Source: JACVRX01 sp035697245 (GTDB lineage: Bacteria > Actinomycetota > Actinomycetes > Jiangellales > Jiangellaceae). From it: a stretch of DNA of 7,658 nucleotides. Shown in pieces: positions 1-6,940 of this stretch (the stretch's first letter is position 1; every line of letters starts with the position of its first letter). The notes beneath the pieces were generated by a model. It did no database searches, had not been told where the DNA came from, and saw only the letters and a program-made list of their open reading frames with translations. A program made the translations under genes and the position numbers. The stretch lies in NCBI GenBank assembly GCA_035697245.1, contig DASSDH010000202.1, positions 1 through 7,658 of the forward strand, written 5' to 3'.

Positions 1-811
1 CGCCGATCGGCCGCATGACAACTGCGAGGACCACGAAGCCCGCCGTCCGCAACGCCGCATCGGACCGTTCCAGCCCGAAAGCGGTCGTGAGGTACGTGGG
101 CAGGTACACGCTGAATGCGACGAAGCCGCCGAACGCCACCGCATAGAGGAACGCCAACTGCCATGTGGCCGGAATCTTCAGCGTCGCCATTGTTCGGGAG
201 ATCATCGACCCGCCTGCAACGGCCCGGTCGGGTTTGTCGCGCAGCAGCAGATATGACACGACTGCGTACACGGCGAGGACGACGGCTACCAGGTTGAACG
301 GAAAGCTGCGGCCATATGCGTCGGCGAGCTGCACGGTGGTGAACGCCGATATCGCCGTGCCGCCCATGCCCGTGCCGAAGACCCCGAGGGCAAGACCCCG
401 CCGGGCGGGCGGATACCAGGCGTTGACGAACGGAACGCCGATCGCGAATGTCGTCCCGCCAAGGCCGAGGAAGAAACCGCCGACCAGCACCTCCGCGTAA
501 GAGTCGGCCAGGTGGCCGAGGTAGAGGACCGGCAGGATCGTGAGGGCGCTGACGAATGGGAACATCACCCGGGCGCCCACCCGGTCGGTGAGGGCGCCGA
601 CCGGAATCCGGCCGAGCGAGCCCACGATCACCGGCACCGCGACCAGCAGGGACTGTTGGAACGCGGTGAGCGAGAGTTCCTCGCGCAGGGTGGCTCCCAG
701 CGGCGAGAGCAATGCCCAGGCCCAGAAGGTGACGGCGAACCCTACAGTCGCCAGGCCCAGCATCAACCCGGGGCGGACCGACACCGCAGCGGCGGCGCGT
801 GCCTCGGGCAC
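1..811 (-). CDS. narK: Nitrate/nitrite transporter NarK (MFS), NarK2-like, C-terminus cut by window edge
   Basis: Inner-membrane major facilitator family transporter for nitrate uptake and/or nitrite export, serving the reductase encoded next door. I translated the minus strand by hand: 270 codons are open from a GTG to the window edge, so roughly the last third of a 400-470 residue protein is missing. Visible hallmarks are a hydrophobic first helix (about 16-38), GSLGRIP (64-70) whose Arg68 matches the substrate-binding arginine of NarK helix 2 (Arg89 in E. coli), and the family signatures GLGGTTFAIGVPF (116-128) and RRGLALGVFGTGMGG (137-151). An MRPIG end (266-270) follows, where Arg267 probably matches the second substrate arginine. 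The sequence resembles mycobacterial NarK2 as I remember it. The start is uncertain: GTG at 811 is the only start codon in this frame after a stop at 847-845, yet a better-placed ATG lies 8 bases upstream out of frame (see the G-run entry). Transport direction cannot be read from sequence. Confidence 0.95.
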   Translation of the reverse strand, partial: MPEARAAAAVSVRPGLMLGLATVGFAVTFWAWALLSPLGATLREELSLTAFQQSLLVAVPVIVGSLGRIPVGALTDRVGARVMFPFVSALTILPVLYLGHLADSYAEVLVGGFFLGLGGTTFAIGVPFVNAWYPPARRGLALGVFGTGMGGTAISAFTTVQLADAYGRSFPFNLVAVVLAVYAVVSYLLLRDKPDRAVAGGSMISRTMATLKIPATWQLAFLYAVAFGGFVAFSVYLPTYLTTAFGLERSDAALRTAGFVVLAVVMRPIG

Positions 812-817
812 CCCCCC
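811..817 (-). repeat. Seven-G homopolymer spanning the narK start
   Basis: Read on the minus strand, seven consecutive G residues join the G of an ATG (819-817) to the G of the GTG (811-809) that opens the narK frame. With seven Gs the ATG frame encodes only 18 residues and stops at 763. With five or eight Gs the ATG would be in frame with narK. The tract is seen directly. Whether it is a length-variable switch, a slippage site or a base-calling error is open. Confidence 0.9.
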
Positions 818-824
818 ATTGAGA

Positions 825-829
825 CCTCC
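825..829 (-). promoter_or_regulatory. Ribosome binding site upstream of narK
   Basis: GGAGG on the minus strand, within a longer GGTGGAGG (832-825). It sits 5 bases before the ATG at 819 but 13 bases before the in-frame GTG at 811. The spacing favours the ATG, the reading frame favours the GTG. This conflict is why the narK start is uncertain. Confidence 0.6.
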
Positions 830-837
830 ACCTGATC

Positions 838-866
838 TTGGACCTTAGAGTGCCCGGCTCTAGGTG
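838..866 (+). promoter_or_regulatory. Weak candidate narG promoter
   Basis: TTGGAC (838-843) is followed after 17 bases by TAGGTG (861-866), a spacing right for a sigma-70-type promoter. The -35 is reasonable, but the -10 lacks the usual final T. If used, transcription would begin near 873, leaving a leader of about 70 bases before the narG start. The inverted repeat at 842-865 lies between and over these elements, where a bound regulator could affect initiation. This is a pattern match only. Confidence 0.22.
842..865. repeat. Imperfect inverted repeat, possible operator
   Basis: The left arm ACCTTAGAG (842-850) and right arm CTCTAGGT (858-865) are reverse complements apart from one extra T in the left arm, with a 7-base spacer TGCCCGG. 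It lies in the middle of the divergent region, suitable for a shared operator or a transcript hairpin. It has no T-run, so it is not a typical terminator. I do not recognise it as the site of a known nitrate or oxygen regulator. Confidence 0.4.
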
Positions 867-874
867 GCCTTGCA

Positions 875-942
875 AGCTTCACTTTCACGGTGCCAAGGTG
901 TGGTTCAGTCGACGTCCGACCCGTGATGGTCGAGGTGAAGCT
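875..942 (+). other. Potential leader stem covering the narG ribosome binding site
   Basis: AGCTTCAC (875-882) is the exact reverse complement of GTGAAGCT (935-942). Continuing inward through 885 and 932 adds one A-U and two G-U pairs, giving an 11-pair stem that would enclose the whole GAGGTGA ribosome binding site at 932-938. The loop is long (46 bases), so stability is doubtful without another factor. It exists only if transcription starts upstream of about 875. Confidence 0.25.
932..938 (+). promoter_or_regulatory. Ribosome binding site deciding the narG start
   Basis: GAGGTGA, complementary over seven bases to the 3' end of 16S rRNA, ends 7 bases before GTG 946. The upstream in-frame candidates (TTG 838, GTG 850, GTG 898) have no comparable site, so this motif selects 946 as the start. 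Confidence 0.75.
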
Positions 943-945
943 GTC

Positions 946-3900
946 GTGGCCCAGACCGGTGACAGGCAGATCGAAACGCCGACGACAACGGACGGGCCGA
1001 CCACCAACGCGCTGCTGAAGGCCGGCACCTTCTTCACTCGGCGCGAAACGTCGTCCGACCTGCGGGCAGTGTTTCGCCACGGCGGGCGCGAAGGAGACGT
1101 CTTCTATCGCGACCGCTGGAGCCACGACAAGGTGGTGCGCTCGACGCACGGGGTCAACTGCACCGGCTCATGCTCGTGGAAGGTCTACGTCAAGGACGGG
1201 ATCATCACCTGGGAGAGCCAGCAGACCGACTACCCATCAGTGGGCCCGGACTCGCCTGAATACGAGCCACGCGGCTGCCCGCGCGGCGCCGCGTTCTCCT
1301 GGTACACCTATTCGCCTACCCGAGTTCGCTATCCGTACGCGCGCGGCGTCCTGGTGGACATGTACCGGGAGGCGAAAGCCAGGCTGGGCGACCCTGTGGG
1401 GGCCTGGGCGGATGTCGTCGGCGATCAGCACCGGCGCCGGACATATCAGCAGGCGAGGGGCAAGGGCGGCCACGTGCGGGTGTCGTGGGACGAGGCGGTC
1501 GAGATCATTGCCGCGGCACACGTGCACACGATCAAGACGTGGGGTCCGGACCGGGTCGCCGGCTTCTCGCCCATTCCCGCGATGTCGATGGTCTCGCACG
1601 CGGTCGGGTCCCGGTTCATCGAGCTCGTCGGCGGCTGCATGACCTCCTTCTACGACTGGTACGCCGACCTGCCGGTCGCTTCACCCCAGGTATTCGGCGA
1701 CCAGACCGACGTGCCGGAGTCCGGGGACTGGTGGAACGCCGCCTACCTGGTGATGTGGGGCTCCAACGTCCCTGTGACACGCACGCCGGATGCCCACTGG
1801 ATGACCGAGGCCCGATATCGGGGTCAGAAGGTCGTGGTGGTATCGCCCGACTACGCCGACAACACCAAGTTCGCTGACACCTGGTTACCCGCCCAGCCCG
1901 GCACTGACGGGGCGCTGGCGATGGCGATGTGCCATGTGATCCTGCGCGAGAACTTCGTCGAACGACGGGTTCCGTTCTTCATCGACTACGTCCAGCGGTA
2001 TACCGACCTTCCGTTTCTCATCACGCTCGAGGAACACGACGACGCCTACGTCCCCGCCAAGTTCCTCCGCGCGTCCGACTTCCGCGAGGGCGGCGAGGGC
2101 GACGAGTGGAAGACCGTGTTCATCGACGGCCGCACGGGTGAGCCGGCTGTGCCCAACGGAACGCTGGGCGACCGGTGGACCGAGTCGGGCGTCGGGCGCT
2201 GGAATCTCGATCTCGGCGACGCATCGCCGCAACTGACGCTGCTCGGCGATGACCCCGAACCGGTCGAGGTGCTGCTGCCGCGCTTCGACGCCACCGACGG
2301 CGCACGTGTGCTGCGCCGCGGTGTGCCGGCGCGGCGGGTGGGCGGCCGGTTGGTGACCACCGTTTTCGATCTGATGCTGGCGCAGTACGGAGTTTCTCGC
2401 CCGGGGCTGCCCGGCGAGTGGCCGACCGGCTACGACGACGCCACCCAGCCGTACACCCCGGCTTGGCAGGAGTCGCTGACATCAGTGCCAGCGGAGGCGG
2501 CGATCCGAGTCGCGCGGGAACTGGCCCACAACTCCGAGCGCTCCGGCGGCCGAACGATGATCATCATGGGTGCGGGGATCTGCCAGTGGTTCCACGGCGA
2601 CGCGACGTACCGGGCCATCCTGGCCTTGCTGATCCTGACGGGGGCAATGGGCCGCAACGGCGGGGGATGGGCGCACTACGTCGGTCAGGAGAAGTGCCGT
2701 CCGGTTACCGGTTGGGCGACGCTGGCGATGGCGACCGACTGGCAACGCCCGCCGCGGCAGATGATCGGGACGGCGTACTGGTACACGCACACCGACCAGT
2801 GGCGCTACGACGGCTACCACGCCGACGCCCTGGCATCTCCGCTGGCCCGCGGCGATCTTGCGGGCCTGCACACGGCCGACACGATCGCGCTCTCCGCGCG
2901 GCTGGGCTGGATGCCCTCGTACCCCCAGTTCGACCGCAACCCGCTCGACCTGGCCGACGAGGTCGCGGCAGCGGGCCAGGAGGCGCCGGCGTACCTGGCC
3001 GAGCAGATCGCGTCGGGGAAGCTGCGGTTCGCCTGCGAGGACCCGGACGCACCGGAGAACTGGCCGCGCTGCCTGACCCTGTGGCGGGCCAACCTGCTCG
3101 GCTCGTCGAGCAAGGGCAACGAGTACTTCCTCAAGCATCTACTGGGCACTCACAGCACTCTGCGGGCGCAGGAGACGCCAGCGGACCGACGCCCACGCGA
3201 CGTCAGGTGGCGGGAGGACGCATCGGAGGGAAAGCTGGACCTGCTGCTTGCGCTGGACTTCCGGATGACCAGCTCGACCCTGCTCGCCGACGTCGTCCTG
3301 CCGTCAGCCACCTGGTACGAGAAGCACGACCTGTCATCAACGGACATGCACCCGTTCGTGCACGCGTTCACCCCGGCGATCGACCCGCCGTGGGAGACGC
3401 GATCGGACTTCGCGGCGTTCCATGCCGTTGCCCGCCGGTTCAGCGAGCTGGCCGCGGGACATCTGGACGTCCGACGTGACGTCGTTGCGACGGCGCTGCA
3501 ACACGACACCCCAGGCGAGACATCGCAGCCCGGTGGCAACGTACGAGACTGGCGCACCGGCGACGTGGGAGCCGTTCCAGGACGGACGATGCCCGCCTTC
3601 GCGATCGTCGAGCGCGACTACACCGCCATCGCCGACAAGCTGGCCGCGCTCGGCCCGTTGACCGAGAGCCTGGGACTCAACACAAAAGGGGTGGCATTCA
3701 AGCCCGACGAGGAGGTCGAGCGGCTGGGTCGGGCCAACGGCGTGATGCTCGGAGGGGCGGGGAACGGGCGGCCGGCTCTGGACACCGACGCGAAGATGGC
3801 CGAGGCCATCCTGACGCTGTCCGGGACCACCAACGGCCGCCTGGCCGTGCAGGGATTCCATGCGCTGGAGCAGCGGGTCGGTCGCCCGCTCGCCCACCTT

Positions 3901-4647
3901 GCCGAGGGCAGCGAGGAACGCCGGATCAGCTTCGCCGACACCCAGGCGCAGCCGGTGCCGGTCCTCGCCAGCCCGGAGTGGTCGGGCAGCGAGACAGGTG
4001 GGCGGCGCTACGCGGCATTCACCACGAACGTGGAAGAGCTCAAGCCATGGCACACCCTGACCGGGCGGATGCACTTCTTCCTCGACCACGACTGGATGCA
4101 CGAGTTCGGTGAAGCGCTGCCGATCTACCGCCCGCCGCTGGACATGCAGCTGCTGTTCGGTGAGCCGAGCTTGGGGGCCGACGGCTCCAAGCAGGTCGTG
4201 GTGCGCTACATCACGCCGCACTCGAAGTGGTCGATTCACTCGGAGTACCAGGACAACCTGTTCATGCTGTCGCTGTCCCGCGGCGGGCCGGTTGTCTGGA
4301 TGAGCCCGGCGGACGCCACGGCCATCGGGGTGAGCGACAACGACTGGGTGGAGGCCGTGAACCGCAACGGCGTCATGGTGCTCCGGGCGATCGTCTCGCA
4401 CCGGATGCCGGCCGGGACGGTCTTCGTCTACCACGCGCAGGAGCGGGTCGTGAACGTCCCGATCGCCGAGGTCAACGGCCGTCGGGGCGGCATCCACAAC
4501 TCGCTGACCCGCATCCTGGTCAAGCCGACGCATCTGATCGGCGGTTATGCCCAGCTGTCGTTCGCCTTCAACTATCTCGGCCCGACCGGCAACCAGCGCG
4601 ACGAGGTCACGGTGATCCGCCGCCGCTCGCAGGAGGTGCGGTACTGA
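946..4647 (+). CDS. narG: Respiratory nitrate reductase alpha subunit NarG
   Basis: Catalytic subunit of membrane-bound nitrate reductase, reducing nitrate to nitrite at a Mo-bis(MGD) centre on the cytoplasmic face. The 1233-residue product matches the family's usual length (about 1230-1250). The FS0 [4Fe-4S] ligands are all present: His68, Cys72 and Cys76 in HGVNCTGSCSW, and Cys111 in RGCPRG, with the same 4-4-35 spacing as E. coli. FYDWYADLP (235-243) carries the aspartate that ligates molybdenum, followed by the family motif GDQTDVPESGDWW. The rest aligns throughout with NarG, ending in the molybdopterin dinucleotide-binding region (about 1100-1200, including YHAQERVVNVP). An RR occurs near residue 30, but no hydrophobic segment follows, so there is no Tat signal and the enzyme should face the cytoplasm. 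The GTG start is chosen by its ribosome binding site; the frame stays open upstream to 838. Codon 314 is the rare TTA. It heads narGHJI and shares one base with narH. Confidence 0.98.
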   Translation: MAQTGDRQIETPTTTDGPTTNALLKAGTFFTRRETSSDLRAVFRHGGREGDVFYRDRWSHDKVVRSTHGVNCTGSCSWKVYVKDGIITWESQQTDYPSVGPDSPEYEPRGCPRGAAFSWYTYSPTRVRYPYARGVLVDMYREAKARLGDPVGAWADVVGDQHRRRTYQQARGKGGHVRVSWDEAVEIIAAAHVHTIKTWGPDRVAGFSPIPAMSMVSHAVGSRFIELVGGCMTSFYDWYADLPVASPQVFGDQTDVPESGDWWNAAYLVMWGSNVPVTRTPDAHWMTEARYRGQKVVVVSPDYADNTKFADTWLPAQPGTDGALAMAMCHVILRENFVERRVPFFIDYVQRYTDLPFLITLEEHDDAYVPAKFLRASDFREGGEGDEWKTVFIDGRTGEPAVPNGTLGDRWTESGVGRWNLDLGDASPQLTLLGDDPEPVEVLLPRFDATDGARVLRRGVPARRVGGRLVTTVFDLMLAQYGVSRPGLPGEWPTGYDDATQPYTPAWQESLTSVPAEAAIRVARELAHNSERSGGRTMIIMGAGICQWFHGDATYRAILALLILTGAMGRNGGGWAHYVGQEKCRPVTGWATLAMATDWQRPPRQMIGTAYWYTHTDQWRYDGYHADALASPLARGDLAGLHTADTIALSARLGWMPSYPQFDRNPLDLADEVAAAGQEAPAYLAEQIASGKLRFACEDPDAPENWPRCLTLWRANLLGSSSKGNEYFLKHLLGTHSTLRAQETPADRRPRDVRWREDASEGKLDLLLALDFRMTSSTLLADVVLPSATWYEKHDLSSTDMHPFVHAFTPAIDPPWETRSDFAAFHAVARRFSELAAGHLDVRRDVVATALQHDTPGETSQPGGNVRDWRTGDVGAVPGRTMPAFAIVERDYTAIADKLAALGPLTESLGLNTKGVAFKPDEEVERLGRANGVMLGGAGNGRPALDTDAKMAEAILTLSGTTNGRLAVQGFHALEQRVGRPLAHLAEGSEERRISFADTQAQPVPVLASPEWSGSETGGRRYAAFTTNVEELKPWHTLTGRMHFFLDHDWMHEFGEALPIYRPPLDMQLLFGEPSLGADGSKQVVVRYITPHSKWSIHSEYQDNLFMLSLSRGGPVVWMSPADATAIGVSDNDWVEAVNRNGVMVLRAIVSHRMPAGTVFVYHAQERVVNVPIAEVNGRRGGIHNSLTRILVKPTHLIGGYAQLSFAFNYLGPTGNQRDEVTVIRRRSQEVRY
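4631..4638 (+). promoter_or_regulatory. Ribosome binding site of narH
   Basis: AGGAGGTG within the last codons of narG, 8 bases before ATG 4647. It is a near-perfect Shine-Dalgarno sequence. It favours 4647 over the next in-frame ATG (4656), which would be 17 bases away. Confidence 0.85.
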
Positions 4648-6314
4648 TGCGACCGATGGCGCAGCTGGCGATGGTGATGAACCTCGACAAGTGCATCGGC
4701 TGCCACACCTGCTCGGTGACCTGCAAGCAGGCGTGGACCAACCGCAGCGGCGTCGAATACGTCTGGTTCAACAACGTCGAAACCCGGCCGGGACAGGGCT
4801 ATCCGCGCCGCTACCAGGACCAGGACACCTGGCAGGGCGGCTGGGTCCGGACTCGCAACGGGCGGCTGAAGCTCAAGGCCGGCGGTCGGTTCCGCAAGCT
4901 GTTCACGATCTTCGCGAACCCGGTGCTGCCCAAGATCAGCGACTACTACGAGCCGTGGACCTACGACTACGAGAAACTCACCAGCGCGCCGCTCGGCGAT
5001 GACTTCCCGGTGGCCCAGCCGAAGTCGCTGATCTCCGGCGAGCCGATGCAGGTCGAGTGGAGCGCGAACTGGGACGACAACCTCGGCGGCGGCGCCGAGG
5101 TCTCCGACCGCGACCCCATCGTCGAGCGACTGCGCCGGCAGGCCGAGGACAAGGTCCGCCTGGAGTTCGAGCAGACGTTCATGTTCTACCTGCCACGGAT
5201 CTGTGAGCACTGCCTCAACCCGTCCTGCGTAGCGTCCTGCCCGTCAGGTGCCATGTACAAGCGGGCCGAGGACGGCATCGTCCTCGTCGACCAGGACAAG
5301 TGCCGCGGCTGGCGGATGTGCGTCACCGGCTGCCCGTACAAGAAGGTCTACTTCAACCACCGCACCGGCAAGGCCGAGAAGTGCACGTTCTGTTACCCGC
5401 GGGTCGAGGTCGGCCTGCCGACCGTGTGCTCGGAGACGTGCGTCGGCCGGCTGCGCTACATCGGGTTGGTGCTCTACGACGTCGACCGCGTCGGTGCAGC
5501 AGCGGCCGTCGCGGACGAGAGGGATCTTTACGAGGCCCAGCTCGGCCTGTTCCTCGACCCCTCCGATCCGGGCGTGATCGCCGCGGCACGGCGGGAGGGC
5601 ATTCCCGACGACTGGCTCGACGCCGCCCGTCGCTCGCCGGTCTACGCGCTGGCCAAGACCTACCAGATTGCGTTGCCACTGCATCCGGAGTTCCGAACGA
5701 TGCCGATGGTGTGGTACGTCCCGCCGCTCTCGCCCGTGGTCGATGCGCTCACCTCCACCGGGCACGACGGGGAGGACCTCGACAACCTGTTCGGCGCCAT
5801 CGACAGCCTGCGCATCCCGGTCGAGTACCTCGCGGAGTTGTTCACCGCCGGTGACCCGGCTCCGGTCCGGCGGGTTCTGCAGCGGTTGTCCGCCATGCGG
5901 TCGTACATGCGGGCAGTCAACCTCGGCGACCCCGCCGATGAGACGGTGGTGGCGGCTGCCGGCATGACGGGTGCCGAGCTGACCTCGTTGTACCGGCTGT
6001 TGGGCGTGGCGAAGTACGGCGACCGGTACGTCATCCCCACCGCGTATGAAGCGGAGGGCCGCCAGCTCGAGGAGATCGGCTGCAGCCTCGACTACGAGGG
6101 CGGTCCCGGGATGTACGCGAGCGGGCCGTTCGGTGAGGCGTCCGGCCGCCCCACCCCCGTCTCTGTCGAGACCTTCCACGCGCTCAAGCAGCGGCAGACG
6201 ACCGAAGGCATCGCCGATCCAGAGCAGCCGGGAGCCCGGGTGAACCTGCTCAACTGGGACGGCAAGGGCGTGCCGGCCGGGTTGTTTCCTCCGCGATCCG
6301 AGGACCGTTCGTGA
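4647..6314 (+). CDS. narH: Respiratory nitrate reductase beta subunit NarH
   Basis: Iron-sulfur electron-transfer subunit linking the NarI hemes to NarG. The 555-residue length fits actinobacterial NarH. All four cysteine groups are intact: Cys16, 19, 22, 26 (CIGCHTCSVTC); Cys186, 189, 194, 198 (CEHCLNPSCVASC); Cys219, 225, 229 with Trp222 (CRGWRMCVTGC); and Cys246, 249, 261, 265 (CTFC and VCSETC). Trp222 in place of a fourth cysteine is the mark of the [3Fe-4S] cluster, so the set is three [4Fe-4S] plus one [3Fe-4S]. Other family stretches are FNNVETRPGQGYP near the N-terminus and LPLHPEFRTMPMVWYVPPLSP in the C-terminal half. The ATG shares its A with the narG stop (TGATG), and its strong ribosome binding site lies inside narG, so translation is probably coupled. 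The same frame is open back to 4227 inside narG, but that part is not NarH-like. The last four bases overlap narJ. Confidence 0.98.
   Translation: MRPMAQLAMVMNLDKCIGCHTCSVTCKQAWTNRSGVEYVWFNNVETRPGQGYPRRYQDQDTWQGGWVRTRNGRLKLKAGGRFRKLFTIFANPVLPKISDYYEPWTYDYEKLTSAPLGDDFPVAQPKSLISGEPMQVEWSANWDDNLGGGAEVSDRDPIVERLRRQAEDKVRLEFEQTFMFYLPRICEHCLNPSCVASCPSGAMYKRAEDGIVLVDQDKCRGWRMCVTGCPYKKVYFNHRTGKAEKCTFCYPRVEVGLPTVCSETCVGRLRYIGLVLYDVDRVGAAAAVADERDLYEAQLGLFLDPSDPGVIAAARREGIPDDWLDAARRSPVYALAKTYQIALPLHPEFRTMPMVWYVPPLSPVVDALTSTGHDGEDLDNLFGAIDSLRIPVEYLAELFTAGDPAPVRRVLQRLSAMRSYMRAVNLGDPADETVVAAAGMTGAELTSLYRLLGVAKYGDRYVIPTAYEAEGRQLEEIGCSLDYEGGPGMYASGPFGEASGRPTPVSVETFHALKQRQTTEGIADPEQPGARVNLLNWDGKGVPAGLFPPRSEDRS
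6300..6304 (+). promoter_or_regulatory. Ribosome binding site of narJ
   Basis: GAGGA inside the 3' end of narH, 6 bases before GTG 6311. It supports the GTG start that overlaps the narH stop. Confidence 0.65.
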
Positions 6315-6940
6315 CCCGCGGGCAGGACGCCGTGGTCGTCTGCCAAGCGGCGTCGATCCTGCTGCAATACCCCGACGAAACCGTCCGCGATCGAGTACCG
6401 GTGGTGACCACGGCGGTGGCGGCCCTCCCGCCCGGCCGACCGCGGACGGCGCTGTCCGGTTTTCTCCGGCACCTCGCGCGCACCCCCGCCCGCGAACTCG
6501 CCGAGCACTACGTCGCGACGTTCGACCGCCGGCGCCGGTGCTGCCCTTACCTGACCTGGTGGACCGACGGAGAGACCCGGCGGCGGGGACAGTCGCTCGC
6601 CCTGCTCAAGGAGCGCTACCGCCGCGGCGGGCTGGAGCTCCGGTCGAGCGAGCTTCCGGACTATCTGCCGGTGGTACTGGAGTACGCCGCCACCGGTGAC
6701 CTGGCCGACGGGCTCGCCTTGCTGCAGGAGCACCGGGCCGGTGTCGAATTGCTCCGGTTGGCGCTGCGCGATGCCCGCTCGTCCTATGCCGACGTCGTCG
6801 CAGCGGTCTGTGCTCTGCTGCCCGGCCCGTCGCCTCAGGACCGTGCGGCTGCGCAGCGGCTGGCCCATGCCGGCCCGCCTACGGAGACCGTCGGGTTGGA
6901 ACCGTACGCCCTCGCGCCGACGAGAGGAGTGCCGACGTGA
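6311..6940 (+). CDS. narJ: Nitrate reductase molybdenum cofactor assembly chaperone NarJ
   Basis: Cytoplasmic, system-specific chaperone of the NarJ/TorD-like helical family. It binds apo-NarG, assists Mo cofactor and FS0 cluster insertion and delays docking to NarI; it is not part of the final enzyme. The 209-residue length is normal. Family motifs are HYVATFD (66-72), the following basic run and YLTWW (80-84), GETRRRGQSLALLKERYRRGG just after, and ELPDYLPVVLEYAA (114-127), the best-conserved NarJ segment. It is rich in Arg, Leu and Ala with no membrane segment. A Cys-Cys-Pro at 77-79 lies in the first conserved block. The GTG start forms a GTGA overlap with the narH stop, and its own stop forms another GTGA with narI, so expression should follow its neighbours. 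Sequence is less conserved than the other subunits, but the motifs and operon position leave little doubt. Confidence 0.96.
   Translation: MTRGQDAVVVCQAASILLQYPDETVRDRVPVVTTAVAALPPGRPRTALSGFLRHLARTPARELAEHYVATFDRRRRCCPYLTWWTDGETRRRGQSLALLKERYRRGGLELRSSELPDYLPVVLEYAATGDLADGLALLQEHRAGVELLRLALRDARSSYADVVAAVCALLPGPSPQDRAAAQRLAHAGPPTETVGLEPYALAPTRGVPT
6923..6929 (+). promoter_or_regulatory. Ribosome binding site of narI
   Basis: AGAGGAG near the end of narJ, 7 bases before GTG 6937. It supports the GTG start that overlaps the narJ stop. Confidence 0.75.

Larger units (their letters stand above)
812..945. promoter_or_regulatory. Divergent narK-narG control region
   Basis: These 134 bases separate the divergent narK and narG starts and must hold the promoters for both, unless narK is read from outside. 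It is less G+C-biased than the flanking genes and contains an imperfect inverted repeat (842-865), an 8-base palindrome CTTGCAAG (869-876), an adjoining AAGCTT (874-879) and two TTCAC repeats (878-882 and 884-888). I looked for an FNR/CRP-type dyad (TTGAT-N4-ATCAA or TGTGA-N6-TCACA) and saw no good match. The regulator is therefore unknown. Confidence 0.65.

Noticed and set aside
115..848. Several plus-strand open frames opposite narK
   Set aside because: The minus strand here translates to a clear NarK with family motifs. The plus-strand products are Arg/Pro-rich shadows.
812..945. FNR/CRP-type, GlnR-type or riboswitch elements
   Set aside because: I searched this gap for TTGAT-N4-ATCAA, TGTGA-N6-TCACA and GlnR-like half sites and found no acceptable match. 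It is too short and too poorly structured for a known riboswitch.
763..1149. 128-codon minus-strand open frame across the divergent region
   Set aside because: It starts inside narG antisense, crosses the promoter region and ends out of frame in narK. It resembles nothing. Its final 18 codons are the ATG-frame peptide discussed for the narK start.
2418..3479. 353-codon plus-strand open frame inside narG
   Set aside because: Out-of-frame shadow of narG. Rich in Arg, Gly and Pro with no recognisable domain.
3337..4533. 398-codon minus-strand open frame inside narG
   Set aside because: It is antisense to a well-conserved part of narG. Its composition (very rich in Arg, Val, Gly, His and Pro) is what G/C-ending codons give on the opposite strand. 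No recognisable domain.
4227..4646. In-frame upstream extension of narH
   Set aside because: The 140 codons before ATG 4647 overlap narG and do not resemble NarH. The strong ribosome binding site at 4631-4638 and NarH homology both begin at 4647.
5244..6179. 311-codon minus-strand open frame inside narH
   Set aside because: Antisense shadow of narH with the same low-information composition. narH on the other strand is certain.
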